From Bacteroidota bacterium (GTDB taxonomy: Bacteria; Bacteroidota; Bacteroidia; Cytophagales; Cyclobacteriaceae): a stretch of DNA of 64,000 nt. The notes below the pieces were generated by a model. The model was not told the origin of the DNA. It did not search any database and saw only the letters and a list, made by a program, of their open reading frames with translations. This document shows, piece after piece, positions 37,218 to 46,952 of the stretch. The stretch is taken from assembly GCA_018267275.1 (NCBI GenBank), contig JAFDYV010000004.1, forward strand, positions 496,001 to 560,000. The letters run 5' to 3'. Positions within the stretch are counted from its first letter, which is position 1; the number at the start of each line of letters is the position of its first letter. The position numbers and the translations under genes were made by a program.

Positions 37218-38421
37218 TGCGCGTAGCAATAGCTATTGTTTTTCTTTTCTCTTCAGAGAACCCTATCACATAGTTGTCTCCACCGTCTTTCAGTTTTAGT
37301 TTTCTTTTCAACTCCTCTGGACTAAGCGGGTAATTTCTGGTGATTACATTTGCCTTTCCGTTTGGCAACCAATGTTTGAGTTCTTTCGCCTGAGGTTGCA
37401 ACGTTTCTATCTTGAATATTCGCCCGAAGAACTCGTACACCATTTTTTCCGAAGTGTATAGGTGGGTGTTCGGGTGTATTTTTTGCAAGCCAAAATATTT
37501 TGCAATCGACTTGAATGCTCCAGCTTTTAAGATGGTTGCGTGAGGCTCGTATAAAAAGGCTTTGGGTGGCGATGGCGCCAAGTCAATGTCCTTTTCGTCT
37601 GAAAGTAAGAAGGTAAAATCGGTTTGCGTTTGATCTGTTGTCTGTAGGTTTACCGCACGGATGTTGGGTTCACCCGCAAACTTTTGGTTCTGTAAAAACA
37701 GTAACTCTTTTACTTCATTATCTACCGCCAATACCACCACCTCTTGCACGTGGGCGAGTTCGCGCAGGGCTTGTTGAATGTCAAGCAGGGGTGAGGCTTT
37801 TACGAGTAACCAAGAAGCGGAAGCCATAAGTTGTTGCTGAAGGGTCGCGACATTTGGCACACAGTCGGCTAATTTGAAAACCTTTTTAGTTTCGCTTCTG
37901 CGTGAAGGGTCAACGTAAAGTAAATCAAAAGACAGGGTGTTCGTTTTTAGAAAATCCTCGGCATGCACACAATGATAGGCTAGATTCTGTACTCCCAGTT
38001 TAAGATGATTATGTGTTGTGACGGGCAGCAGCTCTGCATTGGGTTCTACCACAATGCCTTTTCGAAATATTTGACTGAAAAAAAATGAATCGACCCCAAA
38101 CCCCCCCGTCAGGTCCAAGAACGAATCTTTGTTAGATGGAAGATTAGCTATCCAATTTGCCTTGAACCTTGCAGTTGCTTGTGACGAACACTGTTCTAGG
38201 TTTATGGTTGGAGGAAAAACAACTTCTTTGGTATTATACCATGTGGGTAGTTTGTTTTTTGATTTTCTCCTGCCCACCAATTGCTGGGCAATTAACGCAA
38301 ACGGCAAGCCGAAAAGGGTTTTGTACTTTAGCGCAAGCTTGTTTTCATCTGCAGATTCGTGCTCGGCAATGAAATCTTGCGCTTCTTTAGTTGCCAATCG
38401 TTGGATCAAAGCAACATCCAT
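37210..38421 (-). CDS. Class I SAM-dependent methyltransferase with THUMP-like domain
   Basis: A 403-residue protein. The central part is a Rossmann methyltransferase: SFLDLTGGFGVDSFFFS (SAM motif I), VVEPNAEL (motif II) and LLYVDPSRR (motif IV). The C-terminal ~130 residues match the THUMP-like domain found behind these enzymes in Bacteroidota (HATILKAGAFKSIAKYFGL, VITRNYPLSPEELKRKLKL), suggesting tRNA or rRNA as substrate. Its ATG shares one base with the stop codon of the upstream DUF1080 gene (TGATG). The base modified is not known. Confidence 0.85.
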   Translation of the reverse strand: MDVALIQRLATKEAQDFIAEHESADENKLALKYKTLFGLPFALIAQQLVGRRKSKNKLPTWYNTKEVVFPPTINLEQCSSQATARFKANWIANLPSNKDSFLDLTGGFGVDSFFFSQIFRKGIVVEPNAELLPVTTHNHLKLGVQNLAYHCVHAEDFLKTNTLSFDLLYVDPSRRSETKKVFKLADCVPNVATLQQQLMASASWLLVKASPLLDIQQALRELAHVQEVVVLAVDNEVKELLFLQNQKFAGEPNIRAVNLQTTDQTQTDFTFLLSDEKDIDLAPSPPKAFLYEPHATILKAGAFKSIAKYFGLQKIHPNTHLYTSEKMVYEFFGRIFKIETLQPQAKELKHWLPNGKANVITRNYPLSPEELKRKLKLKDGGDNYVIGFSEEKRKTIAIATRIK

Positions 38422-39089
38422 CAGAGGCGTTGTAATTCAATTTTACTAAACTCTACTTCTGAGCCCTCGGCTTGCACTGCAATTTGACCTTTTGATGCCG
38501 TACAATTGTTTCCCTGATTCACCAACACACCGTTTACCCAAACCGTGATGGAGTTTCCTTTACACTCAATTTCCATCTCGTTCCATTCGCCTACGGGCTT
38601 TTCGCTCCCATCGGTAAGGTTGATGATTCTTCGCTCTTTGCCTTCGACAATGCCCCAATTCTCTTTTGGTCCCCTTCGTTTTTCCATATCGGGTACTTCT
38701 ATGTCTTCCACAATACACCAAAAATCGCCCGCGTTCTCATGCATCATTTGTACCTCCATGGATTTTGGAAACATTTGATAAAGCGCCCGAGTGGTAGATG
38801 CATGCACCAACACTCCGCAATTACCAGGCTTGCCAGCAAAACGGTATCGTATTCTTAATCGATAATTGCTGTAGGTTGAATCGGTAATCAAATGCCCGCC
38901 CGGGGTACCCAGACTAACCAGCATTCCATTGCGAACAATGAAAGGAGAAGTAGCTGTTTTGCTGGTGTCCATCTCGGGCACATCGGCATGCCAGCCGTTA
39001 AGGTCTATACCATTAAAAAGTTGTATTGGCTGTTGCCTGCATGCAAATGCCATCAAGGCAATAAGTAAAAGCGGTAAAGATGTTTTCAT
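38421..39089 (-). CDS. DUF1080 / 3-keto-disaccharide hydrolase-like lipoprotein
   Basis: A lipoprotein signal (MKTSLPLLLIALMAFAC) precedes a 200-residue concanavalin-like beta-jelly roll of the DUF1080 family: LFNGIDLNGWHADV, FIVRNGMLVSLGTPGG, NYRLRIRYRF, CGVLVHAS, MEVQMMHENAGDFWCI and the final VEFSKIELQRL. Members in Bacteroidota include hydrolases that cleave 3-keto-glycosides; catalytic assignment for this branch is uncertain. It is encoded in front of the methyltransferase with a one-base overlap and after the metallo-hydrolase gene by 13 bases, so the three genes form one unit. Confidence 0.88.
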   Translation of the reverse strand: MKTSLPLLLIALMAFACRQQPIQLFNGIDLNGWHADVPEMDTSKTATSPFIVRNGMLVSLGTPGGHLITDSTYSNYRLRIRYRFAGKPGNCGVLVHASTTRALYQMFPKSMEVQMMHENAGDFWCIVEDIEVPDMEKRRGPKENWGIVEGKERRIINLTDGSEKPVGEWNEMEIECKGNSITVWVNGVLVNQGNNCTASKGQIAVQAEGSEVEFSKIELQRL

Positions 39090-39102
39090 GATAAATGGTC
39101 TT

Positions 39103-39927
39103 CTATTGAAAAAGTTGTAATTGCAGACTTTCTACTTCTATTCTGATGTTTGTTTTGACACTTGCACGAATTTGATAAAGTGGCGTTGGCTTATCGCGTG
39201 GAGCAATGATGATTTTTGTACCCCCGGCAACCGGCTCAAACAAATCTTTTACTTTTTTGGGGTGATTGTTTTGACGTGATAAATGCGACAAGAACAAATG
39301 ACTGAGATATGGTGCACGGTGATTCAAAAAAATCTGCAGTGCCTGTTTGTTAGAAAGATGCCCCTGTCCACCACGAATGCGATTTTTTAACGGCCAAGGG
39401 TACGTACCATTTTCCAGCATGTATTCATCGTAATTGCTTTCCAAAAACACAGCGTGGCACTGCGCAAAATGGTTGATGAAGTGTTTGTCTGGCAAACCAA
39501 TGTCCGTGAATATACCTACGCGCACGTCACCATGTGCCACCACAAAGCTGTGTGCGTCTACCGCATCATGAATTTTCTTAAACGGAATAATAGTCAGGTC
39601 ATCAATCTGTATGGGCCCCTGCACGTCAAATGATCGCGTGAGCTGTTCTTGTATATTCAATTTGCTGTGCAACAGTGTGGCGGGGGTAATGTACACGGGC
39701 AATTGGTATTTTTTCGAGAGCCGCTCCACGCCAAAAATATGATCGGTGTGTTCGTGCGTGATGAACATTGCCTTTACCTTCTTCATCGAAAGACCCAACC
39801 GTTTCATGCGCTTTTCAGTTTCCTTGCACGAAATGCCCGCATCGATGAGTACTGCGGTATCATTGCTGGCCACATAGTAGCAGTTGCCATTGCTGCCTGA
39901 GTTGAGTGATGCGGTAAAAAGTGCCAT
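39103..39927 (-). CDS. MBL-fold metallo-hydrolase, YycJ/WalJ-like
   Basis: Start chosen at 39927 (MALFTASLNSGSNGNCYYV), which is the conserved beginning of this group; the frame extends upstream into sequence used by the divergent gene. The metallo-beta-lactamase zinc motif is THEHTDHIFG, with further ligands in the SNYDEYML, LSNKQ and FLSHLSRQNN segments. YycJ-type proteins resemble exonucleases acting on DNA and are linked to the WalRK system in Firmicutes. Here it is more probably a general DNA/RNA-end or phosphodiester hydrolase. First gene of a three-gene unit with DUF1080 and the THUMP-like methyltransferase. Confidence 0.9.
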   Translation of the reverse strand: MALFTASLNSGSNGNCYYVASNDTAVLIDAGISCKETEKRMKRLGLSMKKVKAMFITHEHTDHIFGVERLSKKYQLPVYITPATLLHSKLNIQEQLTRSFDVQGPIQIDDLTIIPFKKIHDAVDAHSFVVAHGDVRVGIFTDIGLPDKHFINHFAQCHAVFLESNYDEYMLENGTYPWPLKNRIRGGQGHLSNKQALQIFLNHRAPYLSHLFLSHLSRQNNHPKKVKDLFEPVAGGTKIIIAPRDKPTPLYQIRASVKTNIRIEVESLQLQLFQ

Positions 39928-39998
39928 GGGGAGAAAGTAACGTAAAAATAATGGATCGCCACCGGCATTCTGGCAAAAGATTTGTTTCTTTTGCCGGC

Positions 39999-40748
39999 AT
40001 GTCGATGCGAAAAAACGGTATTCGGTTCTTGGTGATTTGTTGTTTGACTTCAGCATGCACTTCATTTGTCCCACTCTCTTACCACGGCACGGGGTCATCG
40101 GCTATGGCCAAAATTGAAGCCAGCGAAGCTACGATGTACTTACATCACATGGACAATCAATACCAGCACCTGGTGTTCGATTTAGAAGTCAACAACCACA
40201 ACCCCTATACTGTGCCACTTTCTCCCGAACAAATTTCTTATTACTTCAGTGCGACCCGGTTTCCGCTTAGGGAGTTTAATGATGTAGACAGTTCGGCTTC
40301 TGTTATTCGTTTGCGCAGAAAGCGATTTGCAAAGAGCAATGCCGAAGTTCACGACCTGTTTCAACAAAAAGAGCGCAGCCGCGCCACGGTAGGGGCGATT
40401 TTTACTTTGGTGAGTGTGGGGCTAGTACTCTATGATGCAGCCCAAGACCGAAAGGACAGCCAAAAAAGGCATTATACCGAGAAAGATGTGCGGCATGCCG
40501 CTACGCGCGAAGCCATTGTGCAGGCAGGGTTGATGGCTGCAGACATTGCAAATCAATCGGCCCAGCAAGCACAGACCAACAGTTATTACCTGCCGTTCGA
40601 AATTTTTACTGAAGGCAATATCGAGGCGTTAGGAAAAAAGCGTGGTAAGATATTTTTGCCAGCTGAGGAAGTGCTCGCCTACTTGAGAATCATTGTACCG
40701 TTTGATAACAAAGAGTTTGTGTTCGACTTTAAGCAGAAAGGCAATTAG
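39999..40748 (+). CDS. Lipoprotein of unknown function
   Basis: Two close starts (39999 and 40005) both give a lipoprotein signal, MRKNGIRFLVICCLTSAC. The ~228-residue mature part has an early beta-rich portion with HHMDNQYQHLVFDLEVNNHN and NPYTVPLSPEQ, resembling an Ig-like or late-embryogenesis-like fold, a charged linker (RKRFAKSNAEVHDLFQQKERS), one hydrophobic helix near residues 118-132, and a final beta segment. I do not recognise the family. It is divergent from the metallo-hydrolase; the two starts are about 70 bases apart. Confidence 0.75.
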   Translation: MSMRKNGIRFLVICCLTSACTSFVPLSYHGTGSSAMAKIEASEATMYLHHMDNQYQHLVFDLEVNNHNPYTVPLSPEQISYYFSATRFPLREFNDVDSSASVIRLRRKRFAKSNAEVHDLFQQKERSRATVGAIFTLVSVGLVLYDAAQDRKDSQKRHYTEKDVRHAATREAIVQAGLMAADIANQSAQQAQTNSYYLPFEIFTEGNIEALGKKRGKIFLPAEEVLAYLRIIVPFDNKEFVFDFKQKGN

Positions 40749-40823
40749 CAGCGCACCCATTTTTTCAAAGAATCGCTGACAAAAATCATGTGAGGATGGT
40801 TTCTGCTTGCGTACTTTCGCTTC

Positions 40824-41528
40824 ATGCACCCGCTACTGAGAAAAAATTATGAATACTGGAATCACGAGCGCAGTTTATCGGCTTTATTAATTTACCTGGC
40901 AATAGCACTTTTTACTTGGATTCCTCTTTCTGAATATGCCGCGGAATGGTGGAGCTTTCTCATTACTGACCTGTTGTTTAACCTCATCATTTTGGCGGGC
41001 GTGTTTTCGGTGCTTACCCGTTGGAAGAAACAGCTTGTTTTTTTGATGGTGGCGCTATTGGCCACCATCGTGCGGCTGCTCGCGTTTACTACACAGTCAG
41101 ACAATTTGCAATTCCTGAGCTACTGCCTTGCCATCGCTTTTTTTTACCTGCTCGGTCGGATGGTGTTGAGGCACATTTTCAAAGAGGGACCAGTTAACTT
41201 TTATCGCATTCAGGGCTCGATTGTTATTTTTATGATGGTAGGAATGGTGTATGCCAACCTCTATGCCATTACAGAGTTTTTGATGCCAGGCTCATTTGCG
41301 GGCACGCATGCCAACATACAATTCAGGCCGGTTTTTTCTCAATTTCTTTATTTTTCTTTTGTCACCATGACTACTCTAGGGTTTGGTGACCTCATTCCCG
41401 TTGGAGCCTTTGCAAAATCGCTGGCGGTTTTTCAGGGAATGTTCGGATTGTTATATCCAGTGGTGATGATAGCCCGGCTTATTTCAATGGAGGTGGCACA
41501 CACTGCTTCGCTGCGCAAGAATGATTAA
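40824..41528 (+). CDS. Potassium-type ion channel, six-helix, no voltage sensor
   Basis: A 234-residue membrane protein with about six hydrophobic segments. The pore loop between the last two carries the selectivity filter as MTTLGFGDLIPV, i.e. TxGFGD, the potassium signature with Phe replacing Tyr. The first four helices lack the regular Arg/Lys pattern of a voltage sensor, and there is no RCK/TrkA domain. It therefore looks like a simple Ion_trans_2 channel. A TACTTTCG box four bases before the ATG suggests a nearly leaderless mRNA. Confidence 0.87.
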   Translation: MHPLLRKNYEYWNHERSLSALLIYLAIALFTWIPLSEYAAEWWSFLITDLLFNLIILAGVFSVLTRWKKQLVFLMVALLATIVRLLAFTTQSDNLQFLSYCLAIAFFYLLGRMVLRHIFKEGPVNFYRIQGSIVIFMMVGMVYANLYAITEFLMPGSFAGTHANIQFRPVFSQFLYFSFVTMTTLGFGDLIPVGAFAKSLAVFQGMFGLLYPVVMIARLISMEVAHTASLRKND

Positions 41529-41679
41529 GTTTTGGTTTGAAAGATAGGCTCATTTCCAAGGCGCTCTCTTTTTCTTTGCTGATGTCTGTGTTAGAGTTTG
41601 TCAGTTACCTTTTGAGAACCACCATTTTATTTTTATCGCTACTAATAAAGCATACCTTTGCATTTTCTTTTAAGCTTTT

Positions 41680-43179
41680 ATGGGCAAGTCCATCAAACCG
41701 ATTATACCACAAACTGATGTAGCCTTGATTGGCGCTGGTATCATGAGTGCCACACTGGGCATTATTTTGAAAGAACTGAACCCCGACATCACGATTCAAA
41801 TTTTCGAACGCCTTGATGAACCCGGACAAGAAAGTTCTGATGCTTGGAACAACGCAGGCACGGGTCACTCCGCATTTTGCGAATTGAATTATACACCACA
41901 GAAAACGGACGGATCGGTTGACATTTCGAAAGCAATTAAGATTTGCCAGGACTTTGAAATCTCACGCGAGTTTTGGTCATACCTCGTAGAGAAAAAATAT
42001 CTTTCGAATCCCAAAGATTTTATCCGACAAGTGCCCCACATGAGCTTTGTATGGGGTGATGATAATGTGCAGTACCTGAAAAAGCGCTACACCGCCATGC
42101 ATGAGAGTGTGTTGTTCCACGACATGCAATACACAGAAGACCGTGACCAAATGCAACAATGGATGCCGCTAATTATGAAGGGGCGTGATGGTAAAACTCC
42201 GTTAGCAGCAACCAAAGTTACCATGGGCACCGATGTGAATTTTGGAGAGTTAACGCGCCAATTGATGGCAAAGTTGGAAAAGATGCCGGGCGTTACTGTG
42301 CATTACAATATTGAAGTTTATGATATCGATCCGCACAAAAAAGGCGGCTGGGAAGTGGAAACCAAAAGCATGTTATCGGGTGAAGAGATAGACTGCCGCG
42401 CCAAGTTTGTGTTTTTGGGTGCGGGTGGCGCCACGCTGCACCTGTTGAAAGATGCAGAGATAGAAGAACGGAAAGGCTATGGCGGGTTTCCCGTAAGTGG
42501 CCTGTGGCTCAAATGCAACAACAACGAACTCATTCAAATGCACCAGGCTAAAGTCTATGGCAAAGCTTCGGTGGGTTCTCCGCCAATGTCAGTGCCACAC
42601 GTAGACACGCGCGTGATTGATGGCAAAAAAGAGTTGCTGTTCGGCCCTTTTGCAGGATTCTCTACCCGGTTTTTAAAATCAGGTTCGCGGCTTGATTTGG
42701 CGAAGTCGTTGCGCATCGATAATCTGTTACCGATGATTTCAGCCGGCATTCGCAATGTGCCGTTGACCAAGTATTTGATTGAGCAGCTTCGCCTGACGCC
42801 CGAAGATCGATTGAAAACGTTGCAAGAATATGTGCCCATTGCCGAGCTGGGAGATTGGGAATTGAAACAGGCGGGCCAGCGAGTGCAGGTGATCAAGAAA
42901 GATGAAGGCTATAAGGGCAAGTTAGAGTTTGGCACCGAAGCGGTAGTAGCGGCCGATGGAAGTGTGGCAGCCCTGTTGGGCGCATCGCCCGGAGCTTCCA
43001 CAGCCGCGGCCATCATGTTCAGCATTTTGCCCAAGTGCTTTCCAAAAGAAAGTAAATCGCCCGAGTGGCAGGCAAAGTTGAAAGAGATGGTGCCGTCTTT
43101 TGGGGTGAACTTGGCGAAGGACGAGAAGTTGGTGGAGGGTACTCGAGTACGAACCGCCAAAATGCTCCAGTTAGTGTAA
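41680..43179 (+). CDS. mqo: Malate:quinone oxidoreductase
   Basis: A 499-residue FAD enzyme that oxidises L-malate to oxaloacetate and passes electrons to quinone at the membrane, serving in place of or beside NAD-dependent malate dehydrogenase. The N-terminal FAD site is DVALIGAGIMSATLG. Mqo signatures follow: SSDAWNNAGTGHSAFCELNYTP, MSFVWG, NFGELTRQLM, GFPVSGLW, LLFGPFAGFSTRFL and the C-terminal LLGASPGASTAA. Length fits the family exactly. It is transcribed alone; a near-palindrome separates it from the convergent acyl-CoA synthetase. Confidence 0.97.
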   Translation: MGKSIKPIIPQTDVALIGAGIMSATLGIILKELNPDITIQIFERLDEPGQESSDAWNNAGTGHSAFCELNYTPQKTDGSVDISKAIKICQDFEISREFWSYLVEKKYLSNPKDFIRQVPHMSFVWGDDNVQYLKKRYTAMHESVLFHDMQYTEDRDQMQQWMPLIMKGRDGKTPLAATKVTMGTDVNFGELTRQLMAKLEKMPGVTVHYNIEVYDIDPHKKGGWEVETKSMLSGEEIDCRAKFVFLGAGGATLHLLKDAEIEERKGYGGFPVSGLWLKCNNNELIQMHQAKVYGKASVGSPPMSVPHVDTRVIDGKKELLFGPFAGFSTRFLKSGSRLDLAKSLRIDNLLPMISAGIRNVPLTKYLIEQLRLTPEDRLKTLQEYVPIAELGDWELKQAGQRVQVIKKDEGYKGKLEFGTEAVVAADGSVAALLGASPGASTAAAIMFSILPKCFPKESKSPEWQAKLKEMVPSFGVNLAKDEKLVEGTRVRTAKMLQLV

Positions 43180-43210
43180 ATTTTGACTTACTTTTTTGAG
43201 CACACTTCAG

Positions 43211-43230
43211 ATTCAAAATCGAATTTGAAT
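43211..43230. terminator. AT-rich near-palindrome between mqo and acyl-CoA synthetase
   Basis: ATTCAAA, centre ATCGAA, TTTGAAT. A seven-bp stem placed in the 53-base gap between two convergent genes. Too AT-rich for a confident terminator; no strong T tract follows. Confidence 0.35.
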
Positions 43231-43232
43231 TA

Positions 43233-44882
43233 TCACTCCCAAATCACTGTTGCCTCTTTGGTGTGATACCAAGTAGGATATTTAGGCACGTGAATTTTTT
43301 CCACTTCATTGCGCTTCACTTTCATGGTGGGTGTCATCAATCCGTTTTCGATTGACCAATCGTTTTTCATGACTACCACCTTCTCCATTTTTTCGTACGA
43401 CTCCAACTCGGCATTCACATCGTTCATAGATTTTTCCAAGCTCTTGATCAATTCATCTTTGGGTTTTGCCTTGCCCGTAGCTGAAAGCACGGTGAGCATG
43501 ATGGGCTGAGGGATGCCCATGCCCACTACGCACACCTGTTCGATATCTGTATTTGCCAACAACTTCATTTCAATGGGCGCTGGTGAAACGTACTTTCCTT
43601 TGTCGGTTTTGAATTGGTCTTTCACTCTCCCTACAATTGATAGGTAACCGTTTTTGTCAATCTCTACTTTATCGCCCGTCTTAAGGTAGCCCTGCTCGTC
43701 AAAGGCTTCGGCTGTCAATTGAGGTTCATTGTAGTAACCTTTCATCATTCCTCCGGCAAATAAACGCAGCTCACCTTCGTCAGATATTTTTACTTTAATG
43801 TCTTTAAAGGGCAGGCCTACTGAGCCTTTTTTATGTTGACCATGTCTGTTGAAGTGCGAGTGTACGCAGTCCTCCGTCATGCCATAGGCCTGAAATATTT
43901 CTATGCCGATGGTTTCAAACCAATTGATGAGGTCTAGCGAAAGCGGGGCAGCCCCCGAGTAGATATGACTTGCCCTGCTTAACCCCAATTTCTTTTTAAT
44001 GCTTTTTTTCACAACACTACCGAGCAGCGGTATAGAAAGCAGTGTGCTGAGTTTTTTCTGTGGCATCTTTTCTAAAATCTTCTCGCGAAATTTTGCCCAT
44101 ATACGCGGCACGGCAAAGAACACGCTGGGTTGCGTTTCGGCCAGGTTTTTAGGAAACGACTCCAACGATTCAGCAAAAGAAAACTCACCACCATTGTAAA
44201 GACCAAACATCTCAATGCCCATGCGCTCCGCAATATGGCTCATAGGTAAATACGAGAACAACTTCGGGCGCTTAGGTAAATTCAATTCAGTGATGGCAGC
44301 ATTGAGCGTGATATCAAAATTGCCAGATGTATGCATTACGCCTTTTGGTTTGCCCGTAGTGCCCGAGGTGTACATTATCGTCAGCAGTTCATCGCGGTTC
44401 CAATCGGCTATCTGTTGCAAAGGTGCTTGTTGCTTTACCATCTGCTCCCAAGAGTATGTCTCTTGAATACCGTAAAGTTCTACACCTATTTTTGCAACAC
44501 CTGCCGGAATGCCTGCCTTTTGCTGCGAATAATCGTCCAGCTTGCCAATCAAAATTGCCTTTGACCCGCTGTGCTCTAAAATCTGTTGGATAGAATGTGC
44601 AGTAAGCGTGGCATAGAGCGGCACCGATACATGGCCGGCCATCATAATCGCCAAATCGCCCATGATCCAGTGCGCACAATTTTTGGAGAGCAGCGCCACG
44701 TTGCTACGCGCAGGTAAGTTTAGCGCCAACAAACCAGCAGCCAGCCTTCTGGTTTCATCCCCGGCTTGTTGGTACGTCCAAGTTTTCCATTTTCCATTAA
44801 TAGGTTGACGTAGAAAAACATCTTGGGCAACTTCTTTCTCCCACTTGAGAAACTGTTGCAGTGGCGAACTAGGCATAGGCAT
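43233..44882 (-). CDS. AMP-forming long-chain acyl-CoA synthetase
   Basis: A 549-residue ANL-superfamily enzyme that activates a fatty acid with ATP and joins it to CoA. The P-loop motif is TIMYTSGTTGKPKGVMHT; further core motifs are YLPMSHIAER, the AYGMTED acid-binding motif, LKTGDKVEIDKNGYLSIVGR and the hinge to the small C-terminal domain with the KGKYVSP catalytic-lysine region. This domain order and sequence fit the FadD15-like bacterial long-chain group. Two ATGs are close together (MPMPSS). It may feed beta-oxidation or membrane lipid remodelling; it is not next to other beta-oxidation genes here. Confidence 0.93.
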   Translation of the reverse strand: MPMPSSPLQQFLKWEKEVAQDVFLRQPINGKWKTWTYQQAGDETRRLAAGLLALNLPARSNVALLSKNCAHWIMGDLAIMMAGHVSVPLYATLTAHSIQQILEHSGSKAILIGKLDDYSQQKAGIPAGVAKIGVELYGIQETYSWEQMVKQQAPLQQIADWNRDELLTIMYTSGTTGKPKGVMHTSGNFDITLNAAITELNLPKRPKLFSYLPMSHIAERMGIEMFGLYNGGEFSFAESLESFPKNLAETQPSVFFAVPRIWAKFREKILEKMPQKKLSTLLSIPLLGSVVKKSIKKKLGLSRASHIYSGAAPLSLDLINWFETIGIEIFQAYGMTEDCVHSHFNRHGQHKKGSVGLPFKDIKVKISDEGELRLFAGGMMKGYYNEPQLTAEAFDEQGYLKTGDKVEIDKNGYLSIVGRVKDQFKTDKGKYVSPAPIEMKLLANTDIEQVCVVGMGIPQPIMLTVLSATGKAKPKDELIKSLEKSMNDVNAELESYEKMEKVVVMKNDWSIENGLMTPTMKVKRNEVEKIHVPKYPTWYHTKEATVIWE

Positions 44883-44957
44883 CCGGTTGAGGTTAACACC
44901 GAGTTAACAATAAAACAACAAAAACGAAAACCTGTTGCCTAGATTTTTGTCTGATTT

Positions 44958-45431
44958 CTATTGAACGGTAAAATCGAGCTCACTTACGATCTCTGATTCC
45001 GCCTTTTGCTTATCAAACACACGTACTTTGCAGTGATACGTTTGCCCACTTTGCATTGGACTACCAACAGTGACAGTAGCCCGTAGCACCGATGCATCCT
45101 CGGCAGAATACCCTTCTGAGGTTGAAAATAAGTCTGCCTCATTAATCACCGCATTGCCTTGGCTATCAATTACAGACAATGAAAGCCCGGGAAACACTTT
45201 ATCGTCTTTGGCCTGGTAGTTGGCAATACCTTGCATCACAATTGAAAATCTTGAATCCAAAGGCACCTGTGTGGAGGTGAGTGTTTTGTCCGTGCTGTCT
45301 ACCAGCAAAATTTCTTCAACGGCAAAACCGTTGTAACGCGTGGTGAGTCCGGTAGTAAGATCGTTTTTGATCCCTTTTGAACAAGCGACCAGCAAGAATA
45401 CTAAAATGGGAACAAGCAATACTTTTTTCAT
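44958..45431 (-). CDS. Lipoprotein of unknown function
   Basis: A 157-residue protein with a lipoprotein signal (MKKVLLVPILVFLLVAC). The mature region is beta-rich with alternating hydrophobic residues and a repeated V-V-D-S/K pattern, including LDSRFSIVMQGI, GLSLSVIDSQG and TYHCKVRVFDKQ, the last looking like one strand pair of an Ig-like sandwich. I do not recognise a named family. It is transcribed alone. Confidence 0.75.
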   Translation of the reverse strand: MKKVLLVPILVFLLVACSKGIKNDLTTGLTTRYNGFAVEEILLVDSTDKTLTSTQVPLDSRFSIVMQGIANYQAKDDKVFPGLSLSVIDSQGNAVINEADLFSTSEGYSAEDASVLRATVTVGSPMQSGQTYHCKVRVFDKQKAESEIVSELDFTVQ

Positions 45432-45563
45432 AGGGTTGTAGATTTAGTAATCAAATATATCAAAAGCTTTTGCGCTCAACCTCCATCAAAAAGGGGATTT
45501 TGAAAATAGCGCTTGCAGGGCTCGTATTTAAATAGAAACTTCGATGTGTCAAAAACGGTTACT

Positions 45564-46937
45564 ATGAACTTATCCAAAATCACCACTGGGCTATTGTTGG
45601 CATTTCATCTGACTGCATTTGCGCAACAGCGCCAAACTTTTGATATAGCCACCTTTATTCCCCCGGAAGGGTGGCAAAATGAAACGAAAGATTTTGCTAC
45701 CTCTTATCTGCAAACCAACAGCGCCACCGGGGGCTGATGCCGGATCACCTTATATAAAAGCGTTACCGGTTCGGGCGATGCCGTCACTGACTTTCATGAT
45801 GAATGGAATACCCTGGTCGTCAAAAGTTTTCCTGATGTGCTGGAACCTACCTTGCATCTAGATGAAGAAGATGGCTGGAAGGCGAATACGGGCGCATCTA
45901 GTTTTCAGTTCAATGGGCAGCCGGCTGCAGCCAGCCTCACCACCATTAGCGGCTACGGTGTGAAGATGAGTTTGACTGTGCTGACGAACACAGATGAATT
46001 TGAATCGGCCATTGATGCTTTTTCTGAGTCGCTACAGATGCAGAAGCCGGTGGAGGTCAATCGACAAACTCCACAACAATTGTCGAACCAGGCCAGTCCA
46101 CCAAAATATCAGCCACTAAACACTGCACCGGGTAAAAACGGAATCTCTTTGGCGACCACTAACTTTGATGATGGCTGGGTGGCGCAGCCTTTTGCTGATT
46201 ACGTAAAATTGACGAAAGCCAGCACCGCAGTGCTTTTGCACTACAGCATTGAGGTGACGGATGAACTGCGAAAAAACGATCTTGAGTGGACGCTGCTCAA
46301 TCAAATTGTGGTGCCACGTTACAATTTGAGCAACATCCGAAAGTACGACAACGATGGCCCGTGTTACTTCTGTATCTATTTTTATGAAATGGACGCGATA
46401 GAGAAAGCTACTGGCAAGAGTTTTTATATAGGGTTTCGGGTTATTACCAACTCAGGCGTGTCTCGCTGCATTGAGATCATCTCACCATCGGCACAAGACT
46501 TTCAACGAATGTTTCCGGACCAAAAAAATGTAGAGGCCCTGTTGAATTACAATAAGTTTGCAGTTACGGAGAAAGACTTGATCGGCACTTGGGAAGAAAC
46601 CAGTGGCGCAGCCGTAAACATGTATAGCGTAACTACCGGTGCTTATGCGGGAATGAATACTTCATCTTCGGCCAACAAATTCATTTTCAAGGGCAATGGT
46701 TTGTATGAGAGTACCCACAAGGGAGCATTCGGCATGGTGGGCAGTATGCAGTTTTATAGCCAAAAGTATGATGGGAACGTTAAGGTTGGTAATTGGGAAG
46801 TTACCTTAACGAAACAATTTGAGGGAAAGACCAAGGTGTATTGGGCCCAATTTGAGGCGGTACGTGGCGGAAGGGTGCTTCACTTGACCAATAAGGAATA
46901 TACAGGCGATAGATTTCATCTCGTAAAAACAAATTAG
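45564..46937 (+). pseudogene. Exported protein gene interrupted by one in-frame TGA
   Basis: One frame runs from ATG 45564 to the stop ending at 46937, with a TGA at 45735-45737 (codon 58). The first 57 codons give a signal peptide (ending AFAQQ) and FIPPEGWQNE. Immediately after the TGA the same frame continues CRITLYKSVTGSGDAV and through about 400 further codons ending FHLVKTN. The downstream half has a C-terminal beta-rich lipocalin-like segment (LIGTWEETSGAAV, NWEVTLTKQFEG). Because the frame is unchanged, a single substitution, probably TGG or another sense codon to TGA, explains it; a frameshift does not. It could be a pseudogene, a read-through gene or a sequence error. Its function is unknown. 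Confidence 0.7.
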
Positions 46938-46952
46938 ATGTAGCAACAGGAA

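Noticed and set aside
40824..41528. Voltage-gated channel
   Set aside because: The first four helices lack a regular Arg/Lys sensor pattern. Only the pore signature TLGFGD is supported.
41537..41722. Short open frame between the channel gene and mqo
   Set aside because: It overlaps the mqo start by 43 bases in another frame and has a biased hydrophobic composition from the T-rich spacer. No support as a gene.
45735..45737. TGA as selenocysteine codon
   Set aside because: No SECIS-like stem was seen directly after it, the family is not a known selenoprotein, and no selenium genes are in the window. A nonsense change or read-through is simpler.
45679..45861. Alternative frame through the G run near 45729 as evidence of a frameshift
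   Set aside because: The sequence before and after the TGA is in the same frame; the alternative frame ends within 60 codons and does not join either half.
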